Part shown: positions 38,136 through 47,334 of the stretch, piece after piece
Layout of the letters: every line of letters begins with the position of its first letter
Numbering within the stretch: position 1 is the stretch's first letter
DNA from: Paenalcaligenes faecalis
GTDB lineage: Bacteria > Pseudomonadota > Gammaproteobacteria > Burkholderiales > Burkholderiaceae_B
DNA: 64,000 nt
Assembly (NCBI RefSeq): GCF_027557445.1
Contig: NZ_CP106841.1
Span: forward strand, 1,226,001-1,290,000
Direction: 5' to 3'
Position numbers and translations under genes: made by a program
Notes under the pieces: model-generated
What the model was told of the DNA's origin: nothing
Database searches by the model: none
The model's input: only the letters and a program-made list of their open reading frames with translations

Positions 38136-40217
38136 TTAACTGCGTAAAAACTCTTCTTTTCCGCCTAGCCAACGAGCCACATGCTCAGCGGCTATAGAGG
38201 GAAATTGTTTATATAAATAAGAGGCACACTCTTTAGCTTGTTCAATCAGCACCTGATCATGTTCAAGATCGGCAAAGCGAAGTAACATTTGCCCCGATTG
38301 ACGTAAGCCCAGAAACTCACCCGGTCCGCGCAGAGCCAAATCACGCTGGGCTATTTCAAAACCATCTGTGGTTTCATACATAGCTCTCAATCGCTCTCGT
38401 GCAATCGCTGATAATGGTGTTTGATAGAGCAAAATACAATAGGACTGCTTCGCACCCCGTCCCACTCGGCCTCGAAGCTGATGTAATTGAGCTAAGCCAA
38501 ATCGCTCTGCATGTTCAATGACCATAATAGTAGCATTAGGGACGTCTACACCTACCTCTATTACAGTAGTGGCGACTAAAACATCTATCTCAGCCTCTCT
38601 AAATGCATCCATTACCTTATTTTTCTCAACTGCTGTCATCCGGCCATGCAATAAACCCACCCGAAGCGGAGCCAACTGTTGTGCCATGAGTTCATAGGTG
38701 TCTACGGCGGTCTGTAACTGCAAGGCCTCACTTTCCTCTACCAAAGGGCAAACCCAGTACACCTGCTGCCCCTCTGTTGTTACAGCATGATGAACTCGAT
38801 CCATCATTTCCTCGCGGCGATCCGCCGCCAGTAACTTGGTTTGTATTGGACTACGACCTGGAGGTAGCTCATCAATCACCGAGACGTCTAAGTCCGAGTA
38901 AAATGTCATGGCTAAGGTTCTGGGAATGGGTGTGGCACTCATATTTAATTGATGAGGCAATAAGGTTTGCTTTGACCCTGAGGCCATACTATCCGAACCC
39001 TTTCGGCTTAGATCTAAACGTTGAGCAACACCAAATCGATGCTGTTCATCTAAAATAACTAGGCCTAACTGCTCAAAAACCACCTTTTCTTGGATTAGCG
39101 CCTGTGTACCAACGACCAGCTGACTGCTGCCATTTTGTACATTTTCATAGGCTTTTCGACGCTGAGCTGCCGTCAAACTGCCACTTAACCAAGCCACCTC
39201 TATGCCTAAAGGGCCTAGCCAATGCTGTAATTTTTGATGGTGCTGCTCGGCCAGCAGTTCAGTCGGAGCCATTAAGGCTACCTGATAACCTTGTTCTATG
39301 GCTTGAACTGCTGCATACGCTGCCACCACGGTTTTGCCACTGCCTACATCGCCCTGCAGTAACCGATGCATGGGTTGGCCCCTAGATAGATCCAAGGCGA
39401 TTTCATGCACCACTCGCTGTTGCGCTGTCGTTAATTTAAAAGGTAACTGCGTCGCTAACTGCGTATGTAGTTTGGTTGAGAGCGGTATTTTTGGTGCTTT
39501 TAACTTCGCTCGTCTTGCTCTAGCTGCGGCTAAAGATAATTGCTGAGCCAATAGCTCATCAAACTTAATTCGCTGCCAAGCAGGATGCGTTTGATTCATG
39601 AGGGCGTGATTATGCTCTACCGCAGGATAATGCAGGTCTTGTACTGCCTGCGCAAAATCAATTAACCCATATTTTTTACGTAGATTATCAGGCAACGTAT
39701 CCTGTAAATCTGCCCGTTCAAACGCACTAACAATGGCTTTACGCAGCATAGGTTGAGTTAAGCCATCAGTAGTCGGATAAACAGGTGTTAGGGTTTGAGC
39801 CAAAGGCGCACCTGCGACCGAGACTTTGGGATGCACCATCTCTATGGCTGTGCTAAAGCCTCTGCGTACCTCACCCCGTAAACGCAGCGTATTACCTACT
39901 GCAAATTGCTTAATTTGATTAGGATAAAAATGCAAAAGGCGAACTAATAGTTCGCCACTTTGATCGCGTATTACCGCTTGTAACTGCTTTCGGGGACGTT
40001 GCACAATTTGCTGATGAACCACACTGCCCTCGATTTGAGCATACTCACCGACGGCAACTGAAGCTATCTCATAAATTTGTGTTTGATCCTCGTAGCGCAG
40101 AGGTAGATGGACAATAAAATCCATGTCCTCGATCAAACCCAACTTTTCTAATAATTGGGCTTGGGTCGGTTTTTTGGTTTTCTTTGTGTCGGTAACCTCT
40201 GGCAACGATTCACTCAT
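38136..40217 (-). CDS. recG: ATP-dependent DNA helicase RecG
   Basis: Remodels stalled forks and D-loops. 693 residues: N-terminal wedge/OB domain, then helicase domain 1 with Walker A LLQGDVGSGKTVVA and DEQHRFG (DExQ box), and domain 2 with ATTVIEVGVDVPNATIMVIEHAERFGLAQLHQLRGRVGRG, followed by the TRG region. Four bases after ridA. Confidence 0.96.
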   Translation of the reverse strand: MSESLPEVTDTKKTKKPTQAQLLEKLGLIEDMDFIVHLPLRYEDQTQIYEIASVAVGEYAQIEGSVVHQQIVQRPRKQLQAVIRDQSGELLVRLLHFYPNQIKQFAVGNTLRLRGEVRRGFSTAIEMVHPKVSVAGAPLAQTLTPVYPTTDGLTQPMLRKAIVSAFERADLQDTLPDNLRKKYGLIDFAQAVQDLHYPAVEHNHALMNQTHPAWQRIKFDELLAQQLSLAAARARRAKLKAPKIPLSTKLHTQLATQLPFKLTTAQQRVVHEIALDLSRGQPMHRLLQGDVGSGKTVVAAYAAVQAIEQGYQVALMAPTELLAEQHHQKLQHWLGPLGIEVAWLSGSLTAAQRRKAYENVQNGSSQLVVGTQALIQEKVVFEQLGLVILDEQHRFGVAQRLDLSRKGSDSMASGSKQTLLPHQLNMSATPIPRTLAMTFYSDLDVSVIDELPPGRSPIQTKLLAADRREEMMDRVHHAVTTEGQQVYWVCPLVEESEALQLQTAVDTYELMAQQLAPLRVGLLHGRMTAVEKNKVMDAFREAEIDVLVATTVIEVGVDVPNATIMVIEHAERFGLAQLHQLRGRVGRGAKQSYCILLYQTPLSAIARERLRAMYETTDGFEIAQRDLALRGPGEFLGLRQSGQMLLRFADLEHDQVLIEQAKECASYLYKQFPSIAAEHVARWLGGKEEFLRS

Positions 40218-40221
40218 AGCT

Positions 40222-40608
40222 CTAGATAACTAGAATGGCTTCCACTTCAAATTGTGCATTTTTAGGCAAGCTAGCTACACCTAATGTAGAGCGAGCCGGA
40301 TAGGGTTCGGGCATGACCTCGGCCATAATCGCATTCACACTCGCAAATTTGCTGAGGTCAGTCAAAAATAAATTTAACTTTACCACTTGCTCTAGCGAGC
40401 CGCCCGCCGCATCAATAACAGCGGTTAGATTCGTAAAGCACTGACGTACTTGAGCTTCGAAGTTATCAGAGACTAATTCACCAGTGGATGGGTCTAAACC
40501 AATTTGGCCAGACACATAGACGGTTTTACCACCAGCAACAGCGACCGCTTGAGAATACGGACCTACAGCAGCAGGAGCCGCATCTGTTTGAATAATTTGT
40601 TTACTCAT
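40222..40608 (-). CDS. ridA: Reactive imine/enamine deaminase RidA
   Basis: Hydrolyses 2-aminoacrylate released by PLP enzymes. 128 residues. DAAPAAVGPYSQAV opening, VYVSGQIGLDP, and the catalytic Arg in EPYPARSTLGVASLPKNAQFEVEAI. Directly upstream of recG and apparently cotranscribed with it. Confidence 0.95.
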   Translation of the reverse strand: MSKQIIQTDAAPAAVGPYSQAVAVAGGKTVYVSGQIGLDPSTGELVSDNFEAQVRQCFTNLTAVIDAAGGSLEQVVKLNLFLTDLSKFASVNAIMAEVMPEPYPARSTLGVASLPKNAQFEVEAILVI

Positions 40609-40685
40609 GAATGGCCTTTAGGCTAAAAAATTAAGTACAAATTTGATTTTACGCAGTAAAGCGCGATGTTAACAAGCATTACGCA

Positions 40686-41462
40686 TTATTTTTCAACGAA
40701 AGCGCGCTCGATCACGTAATCACCAGGCTGCCCTACCCCGGGAGAAATCACTAATCCTCGTTCATTTAACAAAGCACTGATGTCCTCTAGCATCGCTGGA
40801 CTACCGCAAATCATGCCGCGATCTAAAGCCGGATCAAGCTCAGGTAAACCCAAGTCTGCAAATAACTTACCATTTTCAATTAGGGTGGTCACGCGTCCTT
40901 CGTTACGAAATGGCTCTCGGGTAACAGTAGGATAGTAAAGTAATTTCTCTTGGATTAGCTCCCCAAAATACTCGTTATTAGGTAGCTCTTTTTCAATGAA
41001 ATCCGCATAAGCAAGCTCACTTACATAGCGCACCCCATGGATCAAGATCACTTTTTCAAAACGCTCATAGGTATCGGGGTCTTGGATAATGCTCATGAAT
41101 GGTGCCAAGCCCGTACCAGTTGCAAATAGGTATAGGTTACGCCCAGCGCGTAAATCATCTACCACCAAGGTGCCTACCGGTTTACGGCTCATGAGAATTT
41201 CATCACCCACTTTTAAATGCTGTAGACGTGAGGTAAGTGGGCCGTCTTGAACTTTAATACTTAAGAACTCAAGCTGCTCTGCGTAATTAGGACTTGCCAC
41301 GCTATACGCACGCATTAACGGCTTTCCATCTACCTCTAGCCCAATCATCACAAAGTGACCATTCGTAAAACGTAGGGCATCGTCTCGGGTGGTGGTAAAG
41401 GAGAATAAGGTGTCATTCCAGTGATGCACACTGAGTACAGTTTCAGTATTAAAGGCTGCCAT
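40686..41462 (-). CDS. fpr: Ferredoxin/flavodoxin--NADP+ reductase
   Basis: FAD enzyme moving electrons between NADPH and ferredoxin or flavodoxin, often part of the oxidative stress response. 258 residues. FAD site RAYSVASPNY and GPLTSRL, NADP site LFATGTGLAPFMSI, GMICGSPAMLED, and the C-terminal GQPGDYVIERAFVEK typical of bacterial Fpr. Divergent from fbpA across a 271-base spacer. Confidence 0.93.
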   Translation of the reverse strand: MAAFNTETVLSVHHWNDTLFSFTTTRDDALRFTNGHFVMIGLEVDGKPLMRAYSVASPNYAEQLEFLSIKVQDGPLTSRLQHLKVGDEILMSRKPVGTLVVDDLRAGRNLYLFATGTGLAPFMSIIQDPDTYERFEKVILIHGVRYVSELAYADFIEKELPNNEYFGELIQEKLLYYPTVTREPFRNEGRVTTLIENGKLFADLGLPELDPALDRGMICGSPAMLEDISALLNERGLVISPGVGQPGDYVIERAFVEK

Positions 41463-41670
41463 AAGTCTATATATATAAAATGAAGTAATGCCCTCTAGTT
41501 TACCCCCAAATGCGGGGATAACCCTAACGGCTAGATGTGTTAGGAAAATAGCGTCTTGCTGTTCATTAACGTTTAAGACAGATCAAGAAAAGTTAAAATA
41601 GTTCCTAAAGTGCGTATTCTAACTGCTATAGCTCTTGCTGCTTTTAATTTGCTCTGCTATTGTTACACAC

Positions 41671-41692
41671 AAAGATGATAATCATTATCATT
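41671..41692 (+). promoter_or_regulatory. Fur box upstream of fbpA
   Basis: The core GATAATCATTATC (41677-41689) matches the last 13 positions of the 19-bp Fur consensus exactly and is the centre of the palindrome TGATAATCATTATCA. It lies about 45 bases before the fbpA start, so iron repression of fbpABC is expected. Confidence 0.85.
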
Positions 41693-41733
41693 TAGAATTG
41701 TGTTATTTATTTCGTCACTCTTGGAGTTAATGA

Positions 41734-42774
41734 ATGCGCTTAAAATCTTCGATTCGCACGTTGATGGGTAGTTTTGCTTTGATTTCTGTTGGGCTTACCG
41801 CTGCTCCAGTTTTTGCTGCAGATGAAATCAACCTATACACCACTCGCGAACCTCGTCTCATTCTGCCTTTATTAGAGTCATTTACGGCAGACACGAATAT
41901 CAACGTTAATACCGTATTCGTCAAAGACGGATTGATTGAGCGCGTCAAAACAGAGGGTGAACAGTCCCCAGCCGATATTTTAATGACAGTAGATATTGGT
42001 AACTTGTTAGATCTAGTCGAGGCTGGTATTACCCAACCCGTAGACTCCAAGCCATTAACTGAGGCTATTCCTGAAAATCTACGAGGTAAAGATAATCAAT
42101 GGTTTTCTTTATCGATGCGTGATCGTGTCGCGTACGTAGCCGCTGATTTAGATGACGTAAAAGAGCTCACCTACGAAGACTTTGCGGACCCCCGTTGGAA
42201 AGGAAAGGTATGTATTCGCTCTGGTCAGCACCCTTATAACACAGCTATGATTGCTGCCATGATTGCTCATAATGGCCCTGAAGCCACCGAAAAATGGCTT
42301 AAAGACGTTAAAGCAAACTTAGGTCGCAAAGCGGCTGGTGGCGATCGTGACGTAGCCCGTGATATTTTAGGTGGTATTTGTGATGTAGGTATTGCCAATG
42401 CCTACTACGTAGGGCGCATGAAAAACGATGATCCTAAATCTGACGCCTTTAAATGGGGCGAGGCCATTAAGGTCATTCGTCCTACATTTAAGGAAAGTGG
42501 CGGCACGCATGTGAATATTTCTGGCGCTTCCGTGGCAAAATATGCACCTAACAAAGACAATGCAGTTAAACTACTGGAATACTTGGTTTCTGATAAAGCC
42601 CAAAGCCTCTACGCTAAAGCTAACTATGAGTACCCAGTAAAAGCAGGTGTAGAACTAGATCCTGTAGTTGCCAGCTTTGGTGAACTCACCGTTGATAACC
42701 TACCCCTCACAGAAATCGCCAAGCACCGTAAACTTGCTAGCGAACTAGTAGATAAAGTTGGTTTTAACAACTAA
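41734..42774 (+). CDS. fbpA: Ferric-iron-binding periplasmic protein FbpA
   Basis: Captures Fe(III) for the FbpBC importer. 346 residues, signal peptide to about residue 28 (VFA), mature DEINLYTTREPRLILPLLESF, the iron-binding Tyr pair in NAYYVGRM, and FADPRWKGKVCIRSG. First of fbpABC and preceded by a Fur box. GGAG ribosome site. Confidence 0.93.
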   Translation: MRLKSSIRTLMGSFALISVGLTAAPVFAADEINLYTTREPRLILPLLESFTADTNINVNTVFVKDGLIERVKTEGEQSPADILMTVDIGNLLDLVEAGITQPVDSKPLTEAIPENLRGKDNQWFSLSMRDRVAYVAADLDDVKELTYEDFADPRWKGKVCIRSGQHPYNTAMIAAMIAHNGPEATEKWLKDVKANLGRKAAGGDRDVARDILGGICDVGIANAYYVGRMKNDDPKSDAFKWGEAIKVIRPTFKESGGTHVNISGASVAKYAPNKDNAVKLLEYLVSDKAQSLYAKANYEYPVKAGVELDPVVASFGELTVDNLPLTEIAKHRKLASELVDKVGFNN

Positions 42775-42790
42775 TAAAAAATCGTCTACT

Positions 42791-42827
42791 CAGGCCGCTG
42801 ACTCTGTTTTACAGGCTCAGCGGCCTC
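42791..42827 (+). terminator. Intercistronic hairpin between fbpA and fbpB
   Basis: Perfect 10-bp stem AGGCCGCTGA (42792-42801) / TCAGCGGCCT (42817-42826) with an inner CTGT/ACAG stem. No T-run follows, so it looks more like a 3'-end stabiliser or weak attenuator of fbpA mRNA than a full terminator. Confidence 0.6.
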
Positions 42828-42862
42828 TGTGCATTTATAAACCTCTTTTTGTACTGTTTTCT

Positions 42863-44521
42863 ATGCGCTCGCAGCAAAGCGTGGGCAAGGTCTGGCTAGT
42901 TGCTGCCTTGCTAATCACCACTATTGTTTTAGCCCCTGTGCTCGTTCTAGGATGGCACGCCTTTCAAGGCTCCACCGAGCATTGGCAACATCTCTTGAAT
43001 CATGTTCTTCCTGTCGCTTTTAGCAATACGGTATTGCTGTTGCTAGGCGTAGGTATCTTGGTAACAGCGTTAGGGGTCGGTAGTGCATGGTTAATTACGG
43101 CCTATCAATTTCCCACTAGGGGGGTGCTGTCATGGGCTCTTTTGCTGCCTTTAGCTGTTCCTACCTATATTGTGGCCTTTGCTTATCTGGATATTTTGCA
43201 TCCGATTGGCCCAGTACAATCCGTCATTCGTGATCTCTTAGGCTACAGTAGCCCGCGCCAATTCCGCTTGCCTGACTTACGCTCCTTGCCTGGCGCTATT
43301 TTCTTATTAGGCTTTGTTTTATACCCCTATGTGTATTTAAGCACCCGAGCCATGTTTGCGACTCAAGCCGCTAGTCTTCTAGAAGCCGCACGGGTCTTAG
43401 GCGAAAATCAGCGCAGTGTTTTTTACCGTGTTGCTCTGCCTATGGCTAGGCCTGCGGTAGCAGTCGGTGTCAGCTTAGCGTTACTAGAGACATTAAATGA
43501 TATAGGGGCCTCTGAGTTTTTAGGCATTCAAACTCTCACCGTTTCTATTTATACAACGTGGGTAACTCGCTCTGATTTAGCTGGGGCCGCCCAAATTGCC
43601 CTATCGATGTTGGCCTTAGTTGTGGCGCTTATTCTTATTGAGCGTTATGGCCGACGCCATCAACGTTATAGCCAAAACCAACGCTCACACCCGGTACAGC
43701 CCTTTGCCTTAAAAGGCAGCTCAGCCCTGATCGCTATGGCTTTAGGATGGGCTCCTATTCTGATTGGCTTTGTTGCACCTGCGCTCTATTTAATCAGTGA
43801 AAGTTACAAACATATTCACCTCACAGGGGCCGTGTCAGAACAGTTACTCTCCAGCGCTTGGAATACGGTACGCATCGCTTTTGTTGCTACTGCAGTCACC
43901 ATTGCCGCTGGTCTTATCGTTGCGTGGGCAGCTCGTACCATTCGTTATGGACAAAAACAAGGTTTAGCCGTTACGTTATCCCGTTTATCCTCTATGGGCT
44001 ATGCTGTACCAGGTACCGTTTTAGCCATAGGTATGTTGAGCCCTCTGGTGTTCTTTGATAGCACCTTGAATCGCATATTGAACTGGTTTACAGAAACACC
44101 ACCACAACTGTTTTTAATGGGCTCCACCACCGCTTTAGTCATGGTGTATGCCATTCGATTCCTCGCTATCTCTGCAGGTGGTATAGAGGCGGGCTTGGCT
44201 CGTATTCCGCCCTCTATTGAGCAGGCCTCTCGTTTACTTGGTGAAAGCCCTGGCGGCACATTAAAACGGGTGCATCTACCCCTATTGCGTCCAGCGATTG
44301 GTGCTGCAGCCTTGCTCATTTTCGTAGATGCCATGAAAGAACTACCGGCTACGTTAATGCTGCGCCCCATGAACTTTGAAACCCTAGCTACTTGGTTATA
44401 TGCAGAGGCTGCTAGAGGCACTTACGAAGAGGGCGCCGTCGCCGCTTTGGCCATTGTCATTGCTGGTCTTATCCCGGTCGTCCTGCTGGCCAAGTCCCAG
44501 CTTAATACTCGTCATGCATAA
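42863..44521 (+). CDS. fbpB: Ferric iron ABC permease FbpB
   Basis: Fused two-domain permease, about 12 membrane segments with two EAA loops (LLEAARVLGENQRSVFYRVALP and SIEQASRLLGESPGGTLKRVHLP). About 552 residues from ATG 42863, which opens MRSQQSVGKVWL. No good ribosome site is seen there; a TTG at 42758, overlapping fbpA, would add 35 residues read through the intercistronic hairpin. Start therefore uncertain, family secure. Confidence 0.9.
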   Translation: MRSQQSVGKVWLVAALLITTIVLAPVLVLGWHAFQGSTEHWQHLLNHVLPVAFSNTVLLLLGVGILVTALGVGSAWLITAYQFPTRGVLSWALLLPLAVPTYIVAFAYLDILHPIGPVQSVIRDLLGYSSPRQFRLPDLRSLPGAIFLLGFVLYPYVYLSTRAMFATQAASLLEAARVLGENQRSVFYRVALPMARPAVAVGVSLALLETLNDIGASEFLGIQTLTVSIYTTWVTRSDLAGAAQIALSMLALVVALILIERYGRRHQRYSQNQRSHPVQPFALKGSSALIAMALGWAPILIGFVAPALYLISESYKHIHLTGAVSEQLLSSAWNTVRIAFVATAVTIAAGLIVAWAARTIRYGQKQGLAVTLSRLSSMGYAVPGTVLAIGMLSPLVFFDSTLNRILNWFTETPPQLFLMGSTTALVMVYAIRFLAISAGGIEAGLARIPPSIEQASRLLGESPGGTLKRVHLPLLRPAIGAAALLIFVDAMKELPATLMLRPMNFETLATWLYAEAARGTYEEGAVAALAIVIAGLIPVVLLAKSQLNTRHA

Positions 44522-44536
44522 ATATGGATAGTCTGT

Positions 44537-45325
44537 ATGTCAATTGATACCTATTTAGATTTACAACACATTTCTCTGGCTTATCACACAGCCCAAGGTC
44601 TAAAAACTGTCGTGAATCAATTAGATTTACAGCTCACAAAAGGCCATATTGGTTGCTTACTGGGTTCTTCAGGCTGCGGCAAAACAACTGTACTACGTGC
44701 AATTGCTGGATTTGAACCACTGCGTACAGGTTCTATCCACCTCGACAATCGACTTCTGTCTTCAGCCACAGAAACAGTAGTACCTGAAAAAAGAAATGTG
44801 GGCATGATGTTTCAAGACTATGCTCTGTTCCCTCATCTCAGTGTTGAAAAAAACATAGGTTTTGGCTTACGTAAACAAGAGAAACAACAACGCCAACACC
44901 GTATTGCTGAAATGTTACATCTCGTTGGTCTTGAGGATCTCGCAACTCGCTTTCCTCATGAGCTATCTGGGGGCCAACAACAACGGGTTGCCTTAGCCAG
45001 AGCCCTAGCCCCTGAGCCGTCCTTATTATTATTGGATGAGCCGTTTTCTAATTTAGATGTAGACACACGAGAGCGTCTTGCCTTTGAGGTTAGGGAAATC
45101 TTACAAAAGACGGGCTTAACCGCTATTTTAGTGACGCATAATCAAGCTGAAGCCTTTGCTATCGCGGACCGAATTGGCGTAATGAAAGATGGCCGTATTG
45201 TGCAATGGGATACGGCCTATGGGCTACACAACAATCCAGTTAATGACTTTGTGTCGGATTTTGTACGTCGTGAAGCCCTATTAAGCCAACGGGCGCAGGC
45301 GCTGACTCGTGGTGAAGCCGCCTAG
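44537..45325 (+). CDS. fbpC: Ferric iron ABC ATPase FbpC
   Basis: 262 residues. Walker A GSSGCGKTT, Q-loop GMMFQDYALFPHLSV, signature LSGGQQQRVALARAL, Walker B LLLLDEPFSNLD, switch His LVTHNQ. It is shorter than UgpC/MalK-type ATPases and has only a short C-terminal extension. 15 bases after fbpB, ending the operon. Confidence 0.92.
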   Translation: MSIDTYLDLQHISLAYHTAQGLKTVVNQLDLQLTKGHIGCLLGSSGCGKTTVLRAIAGFEPLRTGSIHLDNRLLSSATETVVPEKRNVGMMFQDYALFPHLSVEKNIGFGLRKQEKQQRQHRIAEMLHLVGLEDLATRFPHELSGGQQQRVALARALAPEPSLLLLDEPFSNLDVDTRERLAFEVREILQKTGLTAILVTHNQAEAFAIADRIGVMKDGRIVQWDTAYGLHNNPVNDFVSDFVRREALLSQRAQALTRGEAA

Positions 45326-45333
45326 CTAAGCCC

Positions 45334-45633
45334 TTAGCCCCCAATACGGATGACGGGCTCTATAATAATTGAAGGCAAATTAATACCATAACGATGATCG
45401 TCGCGATGACGACGTGAATAGCGCTCAGAAGGACGACAATCGCGTTTTTCTTTATAGCGCCCGTTCCGTTTGTATTCTCTTTTTACCTTGCAATTGCCAT
45501 CCCAGTACTTATAACTGGATGGTTTTCCATGATGATGCCCTCTGCCCCCATGGTGACCATGCCACGAATCTGCACTAGCCGCATACGACATACCTAGTAA
45601 AGCAGCTGCCATAACCCACTGAGTGATTTTCAT
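45334..45633 (-). CDS. Small secreted His/Arg-rich protein
   Basis: 99 residues. Signal peptide MKITQWVMAAALLGMSYAASA, then a His/Gly cluster (HGHHGGRGHHHG), one Tyr/Trp segment YKYWDGNCKVKREYK with Cys, and a strongly basic middle with a second Cys, ending in a hydrophobic INLPSIIIEPVIRIGG. The two cysteines could form a disulfide. The His cluster suggests metal binding, next to an iron importer, but this is inference. I recognise no named family. Confidence 0.7.
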   Translation of the reverse strand: MKITQWVMAAALLGMSYAASADSWHGHHGGRGHHHGKPSSYKYWDGNCKVKREYKRNGRYKEKRDCRPSERYSRRHRDDHRYGINLPSIIIEPVIRIGG

Positions 45634-45731
45634 TCTACGCCTCTTACAATGATTCAGATGTCTTGCAGTGTATAGGCCCGTAGAAAAAAATGATTGAGCA
45701 ATTATGACAAAGCTTTACCCTTTATAGATAT

Positions 45732-45775
45732 AAAAAACCCCCAAAAATTCAGATTGAAAAATCGACTTTTTGGGG
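45732..45775 (-). terminator. Intrinsic terminator of glnA
   Basis: On the minus strand CCCCAAAAA pairs with TTTTTGGGG across a 19-base loop, followed by G and TTTTTT; begins 19 bases past the glnA stop. Confidence 0.85.
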
Positions 45776-45793
45776 ATAGTTCACTGAGTTAGT

Positions 45794-47209
45794 CTATAAC
45801 GTGTAATACATATCGAACTCAACCGGATGTGGCGTCATACGTAAACGATTGACTTCTTGGCGTTTGAGTTCAATATAAGCATCTAACATCTCATTGCTAA
45901 ACACACCGCCCCGAGTCAAGAACTCACGATCTTGATCTAAATAATCCAATGCTTGCTCTAGTGAATGACAAACAGTTGGGATTTTTGCGTCTTCTTCGGG
46001 AGGCAAATCATAGAGGTTTTTGTCTGCCGCATCACCGGGATGAATTTTATTTTGGATTCCATCCAGCCCCGCCATTAACAACGCAGCAAAGGCTAAATAA
46101 GGATTAGCCATTGGATCAGGGAAACGTGCCTCTACGCGGCGAGCTTTAGGACTGCTCACATACGGAATACGAATAGATGCCGAACGATTTCGTGCCGAGT
46201 AGGCCAATTTAACTGGCGCCTCAAAATGCGGTACTAATCGTTTGTAGGAATTAGTGGTTGGGTTTGTAATGGCATTTAATGCACGAGCATGATGAATAAT
46301 GCCACCAATGTAATACAGCGCTGTTTCTGATAAACCGGCGTAACCATCACCCGCAAAAACGTTCACCCCATCTTTCCAGATGGACTGATGCACATGCATA
46401 CCTGAACCATTATCACCAATAACGGGCTTAGGCATAAAGGTAGCGGTTTTCCCATAGACATGAGCCACACCATGTACCGTGTATTTTAAAATTTGATTCC
46501 AGTCTGCGCGTTTGACTAGGGTAGAAAACGTGGTACCAATTTCCAACTGACCAGCGGCGGCGACCTCGGAATGATGAATTTCAACGGGCACACCTTGTTG
46601 CTCAAGTAACAAACACATCTCTGAGCGCAAATCGTGGTGCTGATCTACAGGAGGTACAGGTGAGTAACCGCCTTTATGTCCAGGTCTATAACCTAGGTTT
46701 TTGCGATTCTCGTATTTAGTTCCTGTAGCCCAAGGCGCCGTGCTCGAATCAATTTCCACAAAGCTGCCTGAGGGATCATCATTCCAGCGGATACCATCAA
46801 AAACAAAGAACTCAGGTTCAGGACCAAAGTAAGCCGTATCACCAATACCAGTGGACTGTAAGTACATTTCGGCTCGTTTAGCGATGGAACGCGGGTCCCG
46901 ATCGTAGCCATTTAAGTCAGCAGGATCGACTACATCACAACTAAAGACTAAGGTGGGCTCTTCGCGAAAGGGATCAAAACGCACACTATCCAAATCAGGC
47001 ATCAACAACATATCAGAAGCCTCTATGCCTTTCCAACCAGGCATAGAAGAACCATCAAAAGGAATCCCCCCTTCGATTAGGTCCTCGTCAAAACGATGCG
47101 CAGGAATAGTCAAGTGGTGTTCGCGGCCCTGAGTATCAGTAAAGCGAAAATCCACAAAAGCAATGTCGTTTTCAGCAATCCGTTTCAGGATTTCATCGGC
47201 GGTAGACAT
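45794..47209 (-). CDS. glnA: Type I glutamine synthetase
   Basis: Makes glutamine from glutamate, ammonia and ATP. 471 residues. [53 protein letters not shown] and the adenylylation loop [11 protein letters not shown] with Tyr near residue 400, so GlnE control is expected. No glnL/glnG neighbours in view. A 17-bp palindrome lies about 70 bases upstream. Confidence 0.97.
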   Translation of the reverse strand: MSTADEILKRIAENDIAFVDFRFTDTQGREHHLTIPAHRFDEDLIEGGIPFDGSSMPGWKGIEASDMLLMPDLDSVRFDPFREEPTLVFSCDVVDPADLNGYDRDPRSIAKRAEMYLQSTGIGDTAYFGPEPEFFVFDGIRWNDDPSGSFVEIDSSTAPWATGTKYENRKNLGYRPGHKGGYSPVPPVDQHHDLRSEMCLLLEQQGVPVEIHHSEVAAAGQLEIGTTFSTLVKRADWNQILKYTVHGVAHVYGKTATFMPKPVIGDNGSGMHVHQSIWKDGVNVFAGDGYAGLSETALYYIGGIIHHARALNAITNPTTNSYKRLVPHFEAPVKLAYSARNRSASIRIPYVSSPKARRVEARFPDPMANPYLAFAALLMAGLDGIQNKIHPGDAADKNLYDLPPEEDAKIPTVCHSLEQALDYLDQDREFLTRGGVFSNEMLDAYIELKRQEVNRLRMTPHPVEFDMYYTL

Positions 47210-47280
47210 GAGGGCTCCAAATAATTAGCAAAACGGAATTAGCTACATAGCTAATACCTACATCTCAATTTTAAATCATT

Positions 47281-47297
47281 CTACGTGTGACACGTAG
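47281..47297. promoter_or_regulatory. 17-bp palindrome upstream of glnA
   Basis: CTACGTGT-G-ACACGTAG, perfect 8-bp arms around one base, between the hemW end and the glnA start. On the plus strand it is followed by CTTTTTT, but no plus-strand gene ends here, so an operator or a hairpin at the end of hemW mRNA are both possible. Confidence 0.4.
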
Positions 47298-47334
47298 CTT
47301 TTTTCTGTATAGATATACAACAGACACGATAGAC

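Noticed and set aside
41463-41733. Possible small gene in the fpr-fbpA spacer
   Set aside because: No frame with a ribosome site was found; the spacer is explained by two divergent promoters and the Fur box.
43999-44421. 140-residue frame antisense to fbpB
   Set aside because: Composition is a mirror of the permease coding sequence, with no start context or recognisable domain.
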